Shown piece by piece: positions 1-8,221 of a stretch of 38,846 nt of DNA. The translations under genes were made by a program, and so were the position numbers. The stretch covers positions 1-38,846 of the forward strand of contig NZ_JABBFW010000040.1 of NCBI RefSeq assembly GCF_012927045.1, written 5' to 3'. The stretch's first letter is position 1; every line of letters starts with the position of its first letter. Below the pieces are notes generated by a model, which worked only from the letters and a program-made list of their open reading frames with translations, had not been told where the DNA came from and searched no databases. The DNA comes from Azohydromonas caseinilytica (GTDB lineage: Bacteria > Pseudomonadota > Gammaproteobacteria > Burkholderiales > Burkholderiaceae_C).

Positions 1-389
1 CGAACCCCATGAGGCCTGAGACCGATATTCCAAGAGCGCTTTGCTTCAAACTCCCTTTCCACTCTCCTTGCGTTTCCAGCAAAGCAGCGAAAGTTCGTTG
101 CGAGGGGCGTGACTGTACACAAGTCGGCGGTGATCCGCAAGAAGGGGGTTGAAAAAATTGCAGGAGCCGCAGGCCGCCCTGGTGCGCGGGCATGGCGCCG
201 GCCGAGGCTGGTCTGTCCCGGGCCAGCTCGCAGTGCCCAAACGCCACGCCGGCAGGCCACCGGCCCGCGCTGAGCCGGCGCCTACAATCCGCCCGCCGAC
301 CAAGCGGCTGCCTCCCGTAAAGCACCGACGTGCACTTGGCTGAAGACACAACGCGCCGGACGGGTCGAGCGCACCGCACGCATACCACC
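1..389. other. Gene-free left edge
   Basis: No reading frame here looks like a real gene: the short open frames on both strands have Arg/Pro/Ala-rich translations typical of GC-rich shadow frames. The stretch presumably holds the promoter of the gene starting at 390, but no clear -35/-10 pair was found. Nothing else is recognisable. Confidence 0.4.
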
Positions 390-830
390 ATGCCTGCCGA
401 CCCGTTGCGTCCCTTCCGCACCGAGGCCAAGCGCCTCATCAAGCAACTCCACTCCGACAACGCCGCCGAGTTCATGCCGGCGGTGCGCCGCCTGCACGCC
501 TGCGGTCTCGTGCGCCACGAGAGTCTGGTCGCCACCGTGGCACGGCGCCGCACGCTCAGCCTCAAGCACGCCTACGAGCTGCTGGCGCGCGAGGCCGGCG
601 CCCCCGGCTGGCCGGCACTGCTCGACCGCGACGCCCTGCCCGCCGTCGCGCGCCTGGCCCTGGACGGCGGACGGCACCTCAACCGCTGGTTCGCCACCTT
701 CGAAGAGGCCGAACGGGAACGCCTCAAGGATGGCGGTGTCATCGTCCAGGCCGGCCACACGTTCGGTCTGGTCGAGGAGGCTGCGGCCCGCCACCTGGGC
801 CTGAACGCCGACGCACCGGAGCGGCGCTGA
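390..830 (+). CDS. Conserved-type hypothetical protein, partner of P-loop ATPase
   Basis: A 146-residue soluble protein with no signal peptide or membrane segment. The ATG at 390 (start MPADPLRPF) is preferred over an upstream in-frame start at 330, which would add a poorly folded Arg/Thr-rich leader. Residues about 10-70 (from FRTEAKRLIKQL to AREAGAPGWPALLD) resemble the helical region found at the N-terminus of some ankyrin-repeat proteins, where a lysine/arginine-rich helix is followed by an 'AREYGFPSWPAL'-like motif. That resemblance is from memory. The stop codon overlaps the start of the next gene by one base (TGATG), so the two are probably translationally coupled. Function is unknown; a regulatory or antitoxin-like role for the neighbouring ATPase is possible but unsupported by any motif. 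Confidence 0.75.
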   Translation: MPADPLRPFRTEAKRLIKQLHSDNAAEFMPAVRRLHACGLVRHESLVATVARRRTLSLKHAYELLAREAGAPGWPALLDRDALPAVARLALDGGRHLNRWFATFEEAERERLKDGGVIVQAGHTFGLVEEAAARHLGLNADAPERR

Positions 831-1324
831 TGGGCACGCTGCATCTGATCGCCGGCCCACAAGGTGCCGGCAAGTCCACCTATGCGCTGGAGCTGGCCGC
901 GCGCGAGCGCGGCGTGCGCCTGAGCCTCGACGACTGGATGGCCGGCCTGTACGGCCCGGATCTCCCCGTGCCGTCGGACCTGGCCTGGGTGCTGGAGCGC
1001 GTGCGCCGCTGCGAGCAGCAGATCCTGGAGCTGGCCCTGGCCATCGGCGCCAGTGGCGGCAGCGCGGTGCTGGACCTGTCATTCGCCCGGCAGGCGCAGC
1101 GCCGCCTGGTGCGGGAGCTGGCAGCGGCGCAGGGCCTGCGCGCGCAACTGCACTTCATCGACGCGCCGCCCGCCCTGCGCCGCGAGCGCGTGCAGCGGCG
1201 CAACCTTGAAAAAGGCCCGACCTGGGCTTTCGAAGTCACGCCGGCGATGTTCGAGGCGATCGAGGGCCGCTTTGAGCCGCCCACGCCGCAAGAGCTGGCC
1301 GACGCCGTCGTGCGCCGCACCTGA
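830..1324 (+). CDS. P-loop kinase-like AAA family ATPase (AAA_33 type)
   Basis: A 164-residue protein that begins almost directly with a Walker A motif, GPQGAGKST at residues 9-17, after a short beta strand (TLHLIA). A conserved aspartate pair follows in LSLDDWM. The second half has the Arg-rich lid (RRERVQRRN) seen in small nucleotide or zeta-like kinases. This architecture matches the AAA_33/zeta-toxin-like P-loop kinase group: NTP binding is secure, but the phosphate acceptor cannot be read from the sequence. It overlaps the preceding gene by one base and converges on the endonuclease III gene 18 bp downstream. Alternatives are a gluconate-kinase-like metabolic enzyme, an RNA or nucleotide kinase, or a toxin-type kinase paired with the upstream protein. 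Confidence 0.8.
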   Translation: MGTLHLIAGPQGAGKSTYALELAARERGVRLSLDDWMAGLYGPDLPVPSDLAWVLERVRRCEQQILELALAIGASGGSAVLDLSFARQAQRRLVRELAAAQGLRAQLHFIDAPPALRRERVQRRNLEKGPTWAFEVTPAMFEAIEGRFEPPTPQELADAVVRRT

Positions 1325-1342
1325 GCCCGACCGCGCGGCCTC

Positions 1343-2023
1343 TCAACGGTGCGTGGTCACGCCCACGCGGCGGCACATGTCGCGCACCGGGCAGGTGGAG
1401 CAGCGCGGCAGCGTGCCGGTGCAGATGTGCTTGCCGAAGGGCACCAGCAGCCGGTTGATCTCGACCCAGTACGCACGCGGCAACACCCGCTCCAGCGCCG
1501 CAAGCGTGCCTTCGGGCGTGCGGCCGCGCACGTAGCCCCAGCGGTTGGTGACGCGGTGCACGTGGATGTCCACGCCGATGCGCGGCTGGCCGCAGGCGAT
1601 GCCCAGCACCAGGTTCGTGCACTTGGGCCCGATGCCGCGAAAGCTCAGCATCACGGCCTCGTCGCAGGGCAGCTCGCCGCCATGCTCGGCCAGCACCGTG
1701 CGGGCGATGGCCTGGATCTGCGCCGCCTTGAGCTCGTGGTAGGTCGCGTCGGCAATGGCGTTGTCGATGTCCGCCATGCTCAATGCCGCCATCCCGGCCG
1801 GCGTGCGCGCGATCTGGAACAGGCGCCGCGCGGCCACCAGCATGGTCTCGTCGCGGGTGCGGATCGAGATCATGCAGGCCACCAGCTGCTCGAAGGCGGT
1901 GTTGAAGCCCTCGTCGGCCAGTTCGAACAGCGCCGCCTTGGGATAGGGCTGCACCGCCTCGCGGATGCGCTCCATCGCCACGTCGATGGAAAACGGCACC
2001 AGGTCGGGAGAGGGATCGCTCAT
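1343..2023 (-). CDS. Endonuclease III-family DNA glycosylase/AP lyase
   Basis: A 226-residue HhH-GPD protein of base excision repair. The helix-hairpin-helix FRGIGPKCTNLVLG (about 128-141) carries the catalytic lysine K134, and VDIHVHRV (151-158) carries the catalytic aspartate D152, matching the Lys/Asp pair of bifunctional glycosylase/lyases. A C-terminal 4Fe-4S loop has cysteines 201, 208, 211 and 217, spaced C-x6-C-x2-C-x5-C as in Nth. Family enzymes remove oxidised pyrimidines and cut the abasic strand. It differs from typical Nth in the sequence around the hairpin (GPKCTN rather than GRKTAN) and in its N-terminus, so it may be a paralogue beside a canonical chromosomal nth. It is co-oriented with opgD, 49 bp upstream; no clear ribosome site precedes the ATG. 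Confidence 0.85.
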   Translation of the reverse strand: MSDPSPDLVPFSIDVAMERIREAVQPYPKAALFELADEGFNTAFEQLVACMISIRTRDETMLVAARRLFQIARTPAGMAALSMADIDNAIADATYHELKAAQIQAIARTVLAEHGGELPCDEAVMLSFRGIGPKCTNLVLGIACGQPRIGVDIHVHRVTNRWGYVRGRTPEGTLAALERVLPRAYWVEINRLLVPFGKHICTGTLPRCSTCPVRDMCRRVGVTTHR

Positions 2024-2072
2024 CAGCCCATTCTGCGGTGCCGGTTTCGTCCCTCGGGGCGCCGCGGGAACC

Positions 2073-3662
2073 TCAGAGCCCCTGCAGGGCCGCAGCCGGC
2101 GGCGTCCATTGGTAGCACCAGGTTTCGGTCATCGGCCGGCCCTGGTGGCGCAGGAACAGGCGCAGCTCCACCGGCTCGGGCCGGCTGTCGGCGGGCCGCA
2201 GGTCGAACATGGCGCGCCAGCCGCGCACCGAGGCCAGCGGTCGCGCGGAAGTGATCTCGACCGTGCCGCGCGAGGCGCTGATCACCGGCTCCAGCGCCGC
2301 CTTCTCGCTGAGCATGCCGAAATCGCCGCCGGCGAAGTCGATGGCGAAGCGCGTGGAGTAATGGCTGCGCGGGCGTCCGACCACGCCGCCGATGCCGGTG
2401 CGCGTGGCCACCACCTGCGCCAGCCGCGGCGCCACCGGCGGCTGCGTGCCCCAGTGCAGCTGGTAGCTGAACAGCCGCTCCTCGCCCGGCACCAGCGGCT
2501 GCGCCGGGTTCCAGAAGGCGACGATGTTGTCGTTGGTCTCGTCGTCGGTGGGAATCTCCACCAGGTTGACGGCCCCCTGGCCCCAGCCGGCTTTGGGTGT
2601 GACCCACAGGCTGGGCCGGCGCTCGTAGAACACGCCGTCGTCCTGGTAGTTGTTGAAGTCGCGGTCGCGCTGCAACAGCCCGAAGCCGCGCGGGTTCGCG
2701 TCACCGAAGGCTGAGAACTGCAGCGCGGCCGGGTTCGTCAGCGGGCGCCACAACCACTCGCCATGGCCGGTCCACAGCGCCAGGCCGTCCGAGTCGTGGA
2801 TCTCGGGCCGCCAGTCGTTGGCCATGCGGCGGTCGTTCTCGCCGTGCTGGTACATGCTGGTCAGCGGCGCGATGCCCAGCCGCTCCACCGCGCGGCGCGG
2901 GTACAGCGCGGCATCGACGTCCATCACCAGCATGTTCCCGGGCCGGATGTCGAAGCGGTAGGCGCCGCTGAGGCTGGGCGAATCTATCAGCGCGTACACC
3001 GTCAGGACGTCGTGCCCCGGCGCCGGGCGCTCGAACCAGAAGTCGGTGAACTGCGGGAACTCCTCGGGGCGTCCCAGGCCGGTGTCGATGGCCAGGCCCC
3101 GCGCCGAGAGCCCGTACTGGCGCTCGCCACCCACGGCGCGGAAGTAGCTCGCGCCCAGGAAGGCCGCCACGTCGTTGCGCCAGTCGGTCTGGAAGTTGAC
3201 ACGGAAGCCGGCGAAGCCGAGGTCGCTGGGCAAGCGCGCGCCGCGCAGCCCGCTCCTGGCGTAATCGAACATGCCGGGGTCGTACAGCAGCTCGCGCGCC
3301 TGGCCGTTGACCACCTCGTGCATGCGCACGGCGGACTTGAAGAACAGGCCCCGGTGGAAGAATTTCAGGCGAAAGCTGCTCTGCGCGTCCCCGGCCCACA
3401 GCGCGTGGTCGTCACGGAAGCTGAGGGACTGGTACTGGTCATAGTCCAGCGTCGCCACCTCGCGCGGCAACTCGGTGCTGGGCGCCTGGTACGTGGCGGC
3501 GGCACGGGCACGGGCCAAGCCCTTGAGCCAGGCATGGTCGAATGGTTGCGGGGGCAGCGTCTTGGACGGCGCGTCGGTGGCCGCGGCGGCCAGCAGCTTC
3601 GAGGCCGGCAGGCTGAAAGCGGCCAGGGCCGCGGCGGAACGGACGAGTTGGCGTCGGTGCAT
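2073..3662 (-). CDS. opgD: Periplasmic glucan biosynthesis protein (OpgD/MdoG family)
   Basis: A 529-residue exported protein of the MdoG/OpgG/OpgD family, which shapes osmoregulated periplasmic glucans. The N-terminus has a twin-arginine-like signal (HRRQLVRSAAALAAF) ending near an LLAAAA stretch. Tat export is characteristic of OpgD rather than OpgG, hence the symbol. Family features include the repeated aromatic/charged region (FHRGLFFKSAVRMHEV), the central YQHGENDRR segment and the C-terminal WCYQWTPP. The ATG at 3662 is preferred over an in-frame TTG at 3680 because it puts the signal peptide at the extreme N-terminus. It lies between the p-cresol operon and the glycosylase gene, 83 bp after the channel gene, and probably has its own promoter. 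OpgG is the main alternative assignment. Confidence 0.88.
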   Translation of the reverse strand: MHRRQLVRSAAALAAFSLPASKLLAAAATDAPSKTLPPQPFDHAWLKGLARARAAATYQAPSTELPREVATLDYDQYQSLSFRDDHALWAGDAQSSFRLKFFHRGLFFKSAVRMHEVVNGQARELLYDPGMFDYARSGLRGARLPSDLGFAGFRVNFQTDWRNDVAAFLGASYFRAVGGERQYGLSARGLAIDTGLGRPEEFPQFTDFWFERPAPGHDVLTVYALIDSPSLSGAYRFDIRPGNMLVMDVDAALYPRRAVERLGIAPLTSMYQHGENDRRMANDWRPEIHDSDGLALWTGHGEWLWRPLTNPAALQFSAFGDANPRGFGLLQRDRDFNNYQDDGVFYERRPSLWVTPKAGWGQGAVNLVEIPTDDETNDNIVAFWNPAQPLVPGEERLFSYQLHWGTQPPVAPRLAQVVATRTGIGGVVGRPRSHYSTRFAIDFAGGDFGMLSEKAALEPVISASRGTVEITSARPLASVRGWRAMFDLRPADSRPEPVELRLFLRHQGRPMTETWCYQWTPPAAALQGL

Positions 3663-3705
3663 CGGTCGTTGCAGGAACAAGTCAAGCCAGGACCGATGCA
3701 GGATA

Positions 3706-3724
3706 GCGGGCTACGCATGCCCGC
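3706..3724 (-). terminator. Possible weak terminator hairpin after the pch operon
   Basis: A perfect 6-bp inverted repeat (GCGGGC ... GCCCGC) with a 7-base loop lies 22 bp past the stop codon of the channel gene. There is no T-tract after it, so it is at best a weak or Rho-assisted terminator. It could equally act in the 5' region of the downstream opgD gene. Confidence 0.3.
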
Positions 3725-3745
3725 CGTTTCAGGACGTTTTTGTCC

Positions 3746-4639
3746 TCAGAACGCCGCCACCAGCGACACGCGCAGCAGCGAGCCCTTGGGCTCCGCGCCC
3801 GTGCCGGCCTCGACCTTGTATTCCTTGTAGGCCGCGCCCTTGAGCACCAACCCCGCGCGCAGCGGGTAGGCCAGCTCCGCACCGACGGCATGGCGGCGGG
3901 CCTTGCTGTTGCTCGCGCCGGGGCCGCTGTCCTCGCTGAGCTGCCACTGGTCGTAGCCGACCACGCCCGCCTGCCAGGCGCCGAACTGCTTGCCCACGCC
4001 CCATTCCAGCGTGAGCTGGTTGCCCGGGCGCAGCCCGGCGTCGTTGCGGCCGTTGCGCTCGAAACGGCTCAGCGCCGAGGCGGAAATGGTCTTGGCCTCG
4101 TCCAGGTACACGGTCACGCCGCCGGTGAGCATGGTGGAGCGGTAGCCCTTGCCCGGCGAGGCCGGCTGATCGTCGTCGCCGTTGTCCAGCCACACCCCGG
4201 CCGCCGCCACCGCGTCCCAGCGCGCGCCGTGCCAGCCCAGCACCAGCGGGCCGACATAGATGTCGCCCAGGCCGGAGTCGCGGTCCGAGACACCGGCCGC
4301 GCCGATGTCCAGCGAGGTGCGCAGCACCGGGATGATGGTCTCGAAGCCGTAGTCGGCGCCCAGCAGCTTGGTCGAGGTGATGTGCACCAGGCGGTTGGCC
4401 AGCGCCGTGACCTTGCCGGTGTTGCGGCCGGGCAACTTGGCGTCCGTGCCGGGGACGCGGAAGTCGTCGATGTCGTAGTGGACCAGGTAGCCCAGGTAGT
4501 AGTTGCCGGCAGGCGGCACGCTGGAGCCCTGCAGTCCTTCCACGCCGGCCACGTAATGGCCGCCGGCCTGCGCGCCCTGGCTGAGCAGCGCGCACAGCGC
4601 CGCCGCGGCCAGCGCCGCCTTGCGATGAGTCTTGGTCAT
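3746..4639 (-). CDS. Outer-membrane channel, SphA/phenol-MetA-pathway family
   Basis: A 297-residue protein with a classical signal peptide (about residues 1-25, ending SQGAQA) and alternating hydrophobic beta strands, ending in the terminal phenylalanine (SLVAAF) typical of outer-membrane beta-barrels. The N-terminal pattern YVAGVEGLQGSSVPPAGNYY is typical of the Phenol_MetA_deg/SphA transporter family, whose genes often sit in aromatic degradation operons and are thought to help uptake of aromatic substrates. It is the last gene of the p-cresol operon, 10 bp after the aldehyde dehydrogenase stop codon, so it is co-transcribed. The ATG at 4639 follows directly on that gene and starts the signal peptide. 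A role in uptake of p-cresol or a related phenol is inferred from context. Confidence 0.85.
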   Translation of the reverse strand: MTKTHRKAALAAAALCALLSQGAQAGGHYVAGVEGLQGSSVPPAGNYYLGYLVHYDIDDFRVPGTDAKLPGRNTGKVTALANRLVHITSTKLLGADYGFETIIPVLRTSLDIGAAGVSDRDSGLGDIYVGPLVLGWHGARWDAVAAAGVWLDNGDDDQPASPGKGYRSTMLTGGVTVYLDEAKTISASALSRFERNGRNDAGLRPGNQLTLEWGVGKQFGAWQAGVVGYDQWQLSEDSGPGASNSKARRHAVGAELAYPLRAGLVLKGAAYKEYKVEAGTGAEPKGSLLRVSLVAAF

Positions 4640-4649
4640 GTCGTTGTTG

Positions 4650-6101
4650 TCAGAACGGGTAGTGGCGGTCGGTGGTCTGCAGCGTGATCCAGCGCAGGTC
4701 CGTGAAGGAGTCGATGCCGGCATGGCCGCCGAAGTGGCCGTAGCCCGACTCCTTGACGCCGCCGAAGGGCATCTGCGCCTCGTCGTGCACGGTGGGCGCG
4801 TTGATGTGGCAGATGCCCGACTGGATGCGCCTGGCGACGTTCCAGGCCTTGGCGATGTCGCGGCTGAACACGGCGGCCGACAGGCCGAAGGGGTTGTCGT
4901 TGGCGCAGGCCACGGCCGCCTCGGTGTCGGCCACGCGCACGATGCCCTTGACCGGCCCGAAGCTCTCCTCGTGGTAGATCGCCATCTCGGGCGTGACATG
5001 GTCCAGCAGCGTCGCGGGCATGAGCGTGCTGTCGGCCTTGCCGCCGCACAGCAGCTTCGCGCCCTTGGCCAGGGCGTCGTCGATGAGCGCGTTGCAACGC
5101 TCGACGGTGCCCATGTCCACGACGGAGCCCAGCACCACGGGCCCCTTGCGCGGGTCGCCCAGCGGCAGGCCTTTCGCCTTGGCGGCCAGCTTCGCGACGA
5201 AGGCGTCGGCGATGGAGGCGTCCACGATGATGCGCTCGGTGGACATGCAGATCTGGCCCGAGTTGGCGAAGGCGCCGAAGGCGGCCCCGTTGACGGCGGC
5301 ATCGAGGTCGGCATCGGCCAACACCAGGAACGGCGCCTTGCCGCCGAGCTCCAGCACCGCGGGCTTCAGATGCTTAGCGCACAGGGTCGCGATGATCTTG
5401 CCCACGCGCGTGGAGCCGGTGAAGTTGACGCGGCGCACGGCCGGGTGCGCCACCATCGCCTCCACCACCGCGCCGGCGTCGGCCGGGGCGTTGGTGACGA
5501 AGTTCACCACGCCCGGCGGCAGCCCCGCCTCCTGCAGCGCCTCGATGATCAGCCCGTGCGTGGCCGGCGACAGCTCCGAGCCCTTGAGCACCACGGTGTT
5601 GCCGCAGGCCAGCGGCGTGGCCACGGCGCGCACGCCCAGGATCACCGGCGCGTTCCACGGCGCCAGCCCCAGCACCACGCCGGCGGGCTGGCGCACGGCC
5701 ATGGCCAGGCTGCCCGGCACGTTGGAGGGAATGATCTCGCCGTTGATCTGCGTGGTCAGCGACGCGGCCTCCTGCAGCATGCCGGCGGCCACGTGCACGT
5801 TGAAGCCCGACCACAGCGCCGAGCCACCGGTTTCGGCCGCAACCGCCTGGGCGAAGGCGTCGGCCTTGGCCTCCAGGGCCTCGGCGGCCTTGAGCAGCAG
5901 CCCGCGGCGCTCGCCCGGGCCCATTTCGGACCAGGCCGGGAAGGCCTTCTGCGCGGCCTCGACCGCGCGCACCGCGTCGGCGGGCGTCGCGGCCGGGGCG
6001 CGCGTGGCGACGCCGCCGTCCAGCGGGTTGCGGCGCTCGAAGGTGGCGCCGCCGGTGGCGCCCACGCGCTCACCGCCGATGAGCATGGAAATCTCGTTCA
6101 T
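4650..6101 (-). CDS. pchA: Aldehyde dehydrogenase (4-hydroxybenzaldehyde/vanillin dehydrogenase type)
   Basis: A 483-residue NAD(P)-dependent aldehyde dehydrogenase of normal family length. Diagnostic residues are visible: the oxyanion-hole asparagine N150 in APWNAP, the general base E251 in LELGGKAP and the nucleophile C285 in GQICMSTER. By position it should oxidise the aldehyde made by PchF (4-hydroxybenzaldehyde if the substrate is p-cresol) to the acid. The start at 6101 has a strong ribosome site (GAGGAGG) and lies 25 bp after the pchF stop codon. In Pseudomonas putida the equivalent pchA is, from memory, the first gene of pchACXF; here it follows pchF. Salicylaldehyde or vanillin dehydrogenases are close relatives, so the exact substrate is inferred. 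Confidence 0.88.
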   Translation of the reverse strand: MNEISMLIGGERVGATGGATFERRNPLDGGVATRAPAATPADAVRAVEAAQKAFPAWSEMGPGERRGLLLKAAEALEAKADAFAQAVAAETGGSALWSGFNVHVAAGMLQEAASLTTQINGEIIPSNVPGSLAMAVRQPAGVVLGLAPWNAPVILGVRAVATPLACGNTVVLKGSELSPATHGLIIEALQEAGLPPGVVNFVTNAPADAGAVVEAMVAHPAVRRVNFTGSTRVGKIIATLCAKHLKPAVLELGGKAPFLVLADADLDAAVNGAAFGAFANSGQICMSTERIIVDASIADAFVAKLAAKAKGLPLGDPRKGPVVLGSVVDMGTVERCNALIDDALAKGAKLLCGGKADSTLMPATLLDHVTPEMAIYHEESFGPVKGIVRVADTEAAVACANDNPFGLSAAVFSRDIAKAWNVARRIQSGICHINAPTVHDEAQMPFGGVKESGYGHFGGHAGIDSFTDLRWITLQTTDRHYPF

Positions 6102-6126
6102 GGATGTCCTCCTCGCGGTGGCCGCC

Positions 6127-7677
6127 TCAGATGCGGATGCCCGACTTGCCCGGGGCCAGGATGCCGTTGGGGTCGAGCGCGCGCTTGATGCGGCGCTCCA
6201 CGTCGCGCTTGACCGGGCCGTAGGTCTTGGCCACGCGCTCCTGGAAGGCGGTGTTGACGCGGTACACGCCGTAGCCCTGCTTCTCGAACTCGTCGAGCAG
6301 CTCGTGGAAGCAGGCGTTGGCGCGCTTGGTCTCCTCGGGGTTGGAGCGGTCGTAGAGCACGTCGATGACATGGTGCATGTCGCGCCAGCCGACGATGAAC
6401 TCGCCCACGTAGTCCAGGCCGTGCTTGTTGAGGATGCGCGTGGCCAGCTGCACCTGCTTGTCGCACTCGCTGCCGCGCGCCTGGCTGACCGGGGCGAACC
6501 ACATCGAGCCGCCGCCCCCGCGCCAGTTGTACAGGCCGAACTCCTGCAGGTTCGGCACGCCCGACATCAGCTCGGCGCGGTACTTGAAGGGCTGCGTGCC
6601 GCCCGCCTCCTCGGCGGTGATGAGCCGGCCCTTGCCGGAAGCCTGCACCACCTGGGAAATGATCTTCCAGTTGACGTCCACCTGCTCCTGCGTGCCGTAC
6701 AGCGCGGCATAGACGTTCCAGGCGCCCAGGCCCTTGTCCTTCTTGATCTGCTCGATCACTTCCTTGGGCGTGGCGCCGGGCGTCTTGATGTAGTCCGAGC
6801 GGCGCACGTTGGCGCCGCCCGCCTCCCACAGCGTGCCGGCGATGACCACGGCGTTGGGGATGACCTGCGCGATGCGCAGCGGGCGCAGCATGTCGACGAT
6901 GGCGCCGATGTCGGCCTCGTTGTCGAAGCTGATGGCGAAGGGCTTGAACACCGGCGGCTTGGGCATCAGCCAGAAGCCCATCTTGGTGCAGATGCCGTAG
7001 TTGGACTGCGTGAACATGCCGTCCAGCGTCGGCCCGTAGCCCCACTTGAACACCTGCCAGGCCTTGTCGCCGGGGATGCTGCCCATGCCGGTGCGCAGCA
7101 CCTGGCCGTCGGCCAGGACGACCTCCATGCCGCACTGCATCAGGAAGTGCTCGCCGTAGGGCGTGTAGCCCACGCCGCGGTCCATGGTGTTGCCCAGCGG
7201 GCCGGCGATGGCCGAGGGCGCCGGGAACGACAGCATCAGCGGCAGCTTGTGCTCCTGGATGTAGTCGTAGAGCTGCTGGTAGGTCACACCGGGCTCGACC
7301 AGCGCGGTGCACAGCTCCGGATCGATGTGCAGGATCTTGTTCATGCGGCGCAGGTCCAGCACCACCTGCCCGCGCTCGCCCGGCGCCGCGGAGCCGTAGC
7401 CGAAGTTGCGGCCGGTGGAGATGGTCCACACCGGGATGCGGTGCTCGTTGCACACGCGCACGATGGCCTGCACCTCCTCCACCGTGGAGGCCAGCAGCAC
7501 CGCCGAGGGCGCGTGCTGCTTCTCGTCCACGGCCATCATCACCTTCATGTAGGGCGCCAAGTGCTCGGCCTTGGTCAGCACGTGCTGCTCGCCCAGGATG
7601 GCGGTGAACTTCTTGATCGCGGCGTCCAGGTCGCGCTCGCTGCGGCCCTGCGGCAGGGCCACGTACTTGTCGGTCAT
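6127..7677 (-). CDS. pchF: p-Cresol methylhydroxylase flavoprotein subunit
   Basis: A 516-residue FAD-linked oxidase of the vanillyl-alcohol-oxidase/PCMH family that oxidises the para-alkyl group of a phenol through a quinone methide and passes electrons to the cytochrome subunit. The N-terminal FAD-binding region is seen in WTISTGRNFGYGS. Residues known from P. putida PchF are present with a constant offset of one: Y383 (FAD-linking Tyr384) in GLYNWRGGGG, E379 (Glu380), Y94 (Tyr95), E426 (Glu427) and Y472-R473 (Tyr473-Arg474). This supports an intact covalent-flavin enzyme. The ATG at 7677 has a GAGGAG ribosome site, 16 bp after the pchX stop codon. Related substrates such as 4-ethylphenol, eugenol or vanillyl alcohol cannot be excluded. 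Confidence 0.93.
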   Translation of the reverse strand: MTDKYVALPQGRSERDLDAAIKKFTAILGEQHVLTKAEHLAPYMKVMMAVDEKQHAPSAVLLASTVEEVQAIVRVCNEHRIPVWTISTGRNFGYGSAAPGERGQVVLDLRRMNKILHIDPELCTALVEPGVTYQQLYDYIQEHKLPLMLSFPAPSAIAGPLGNTMDRGVGYTPYGEHFLMQCGMEVVLADGQVLRTGMGSIPGDKAWQVFKWGYGPTLDGMFTQSNYGICTKMGFWLMPKPPVFKPFAISFDNEADIGAIVDMLRPLRIAQVIPNAVVIAGTLWEAGGANVRRSDYIKTPGATPKEVIEQIKKDKGLGAWNVYAALYGTQEQVDVNWKIISQVVQASGKGRLITAEEAGGTQPFKYRAELMSGVPNLQEFGLYNWRGGGGSMWFAPVSQARGSECDKQVQLATRILNKHGLDYVGEFIVGWRDMHHVIDVLYDRSNPEETKRANACFHELLDEFEKQGYGVYRVNTAFQERVAKTYGPVKRDVERRIKRALDPNGILAPGKSGIRI

Positions 7678-7693
7678 CGTTGTCTCCTCGGAT

Positions 7694-8221
7694 TCAGATC
7701 AGGCAGGCCAGGGCCACGCAGGGCACGCCGGCGGCGTCGGCCGCGTCGGGCAGCGCTGTGCCGCCGGCCAGCGCGCGGGCCACGGCGCGGGCCTGCTCGG
7801 CGCCGGCGGCACTGTGGGGCAGGCGCAGCGGCGCGAAGGTTTCCAGCCGGGCGCCTTGCGCGCGTAGCAGCTCCAGCGCCAGCGCGGCACCGGCGTCGTC
7901 GAGCAGCGCCACCACGCGGCGCGGGGCGGTGTCGCCGTCGAGCCGCCGGGACAGCTGCGCCAGCGACAGCGCGTCCAGCCCGATGCGCGCCAGCGGCTCG
8001 CGCGCGCAGCCCTGCTCGCGCACGGCCTGGGCCACGCCGTCGAGGAAAGCGGCGTCCAGCGCGCCGCCGCCCAGCAGCGGCAGCACGCGCGCCGGGGCGG
8101 CGCCGGCATCGGTGATCGGGGCGACGCGCGCGTCACCGGCGGGACGGGCCGCGGCGATGCGCAGGCCGCCCAGGGAGGTGGCGGCGGCCAGCGCCTGCAG
8201 CACGGAACGGCGGGGGGTCAT
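7694..8221 (-). CDS. pchX: PchX-like protein of unknown function
   Basis: A 175-residue Ala/Leu-rich protein with an N-terminal twin-arginine-like leader (MTPRRSVLQALAAATSLGG), so export or membrane association is likely. No catalytic motif was recognised. It has two cysteines near its C-terminus (VPCVALACLI) and one in the middle (EQGCARE). It overlaps the end of pchC by 4 bases (ATGA) and precedes pchF by 16 bp, so it is translated with both PCMH subunits. In Pseudomonas putida a gene of unknown function, pchX, lies in the same place between pchC and pchF; the symbol is given on position, not on a sequence comparison. It could help assembly or maturation of the flavocytochrome. Confidence 0.7.
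   Translation of the reverse strand: MTPRRSVLQALAAATSLGGLRIAAARPAGDARVAPITDAGAAPARVLPLLGGGALDAAFLDGVAQAVREQGCAREPLARIGLDALSLAQLSRRLDGDTAPRRVVALLDDAGAALALELLRAQGARLETFAPLRLPHSAAGAEQARAVARALAGGTALPDAADAAGVPCVALACLI

Noticed and set aside
149-343. A 64-codon frame at the left edge starting MKKLQEPQ
   Set aside because: Its start looks attractive because of a purine-rich stretch, but the rest is Pro/Arg/Ala-rich and out of phase with neighbouring genes.
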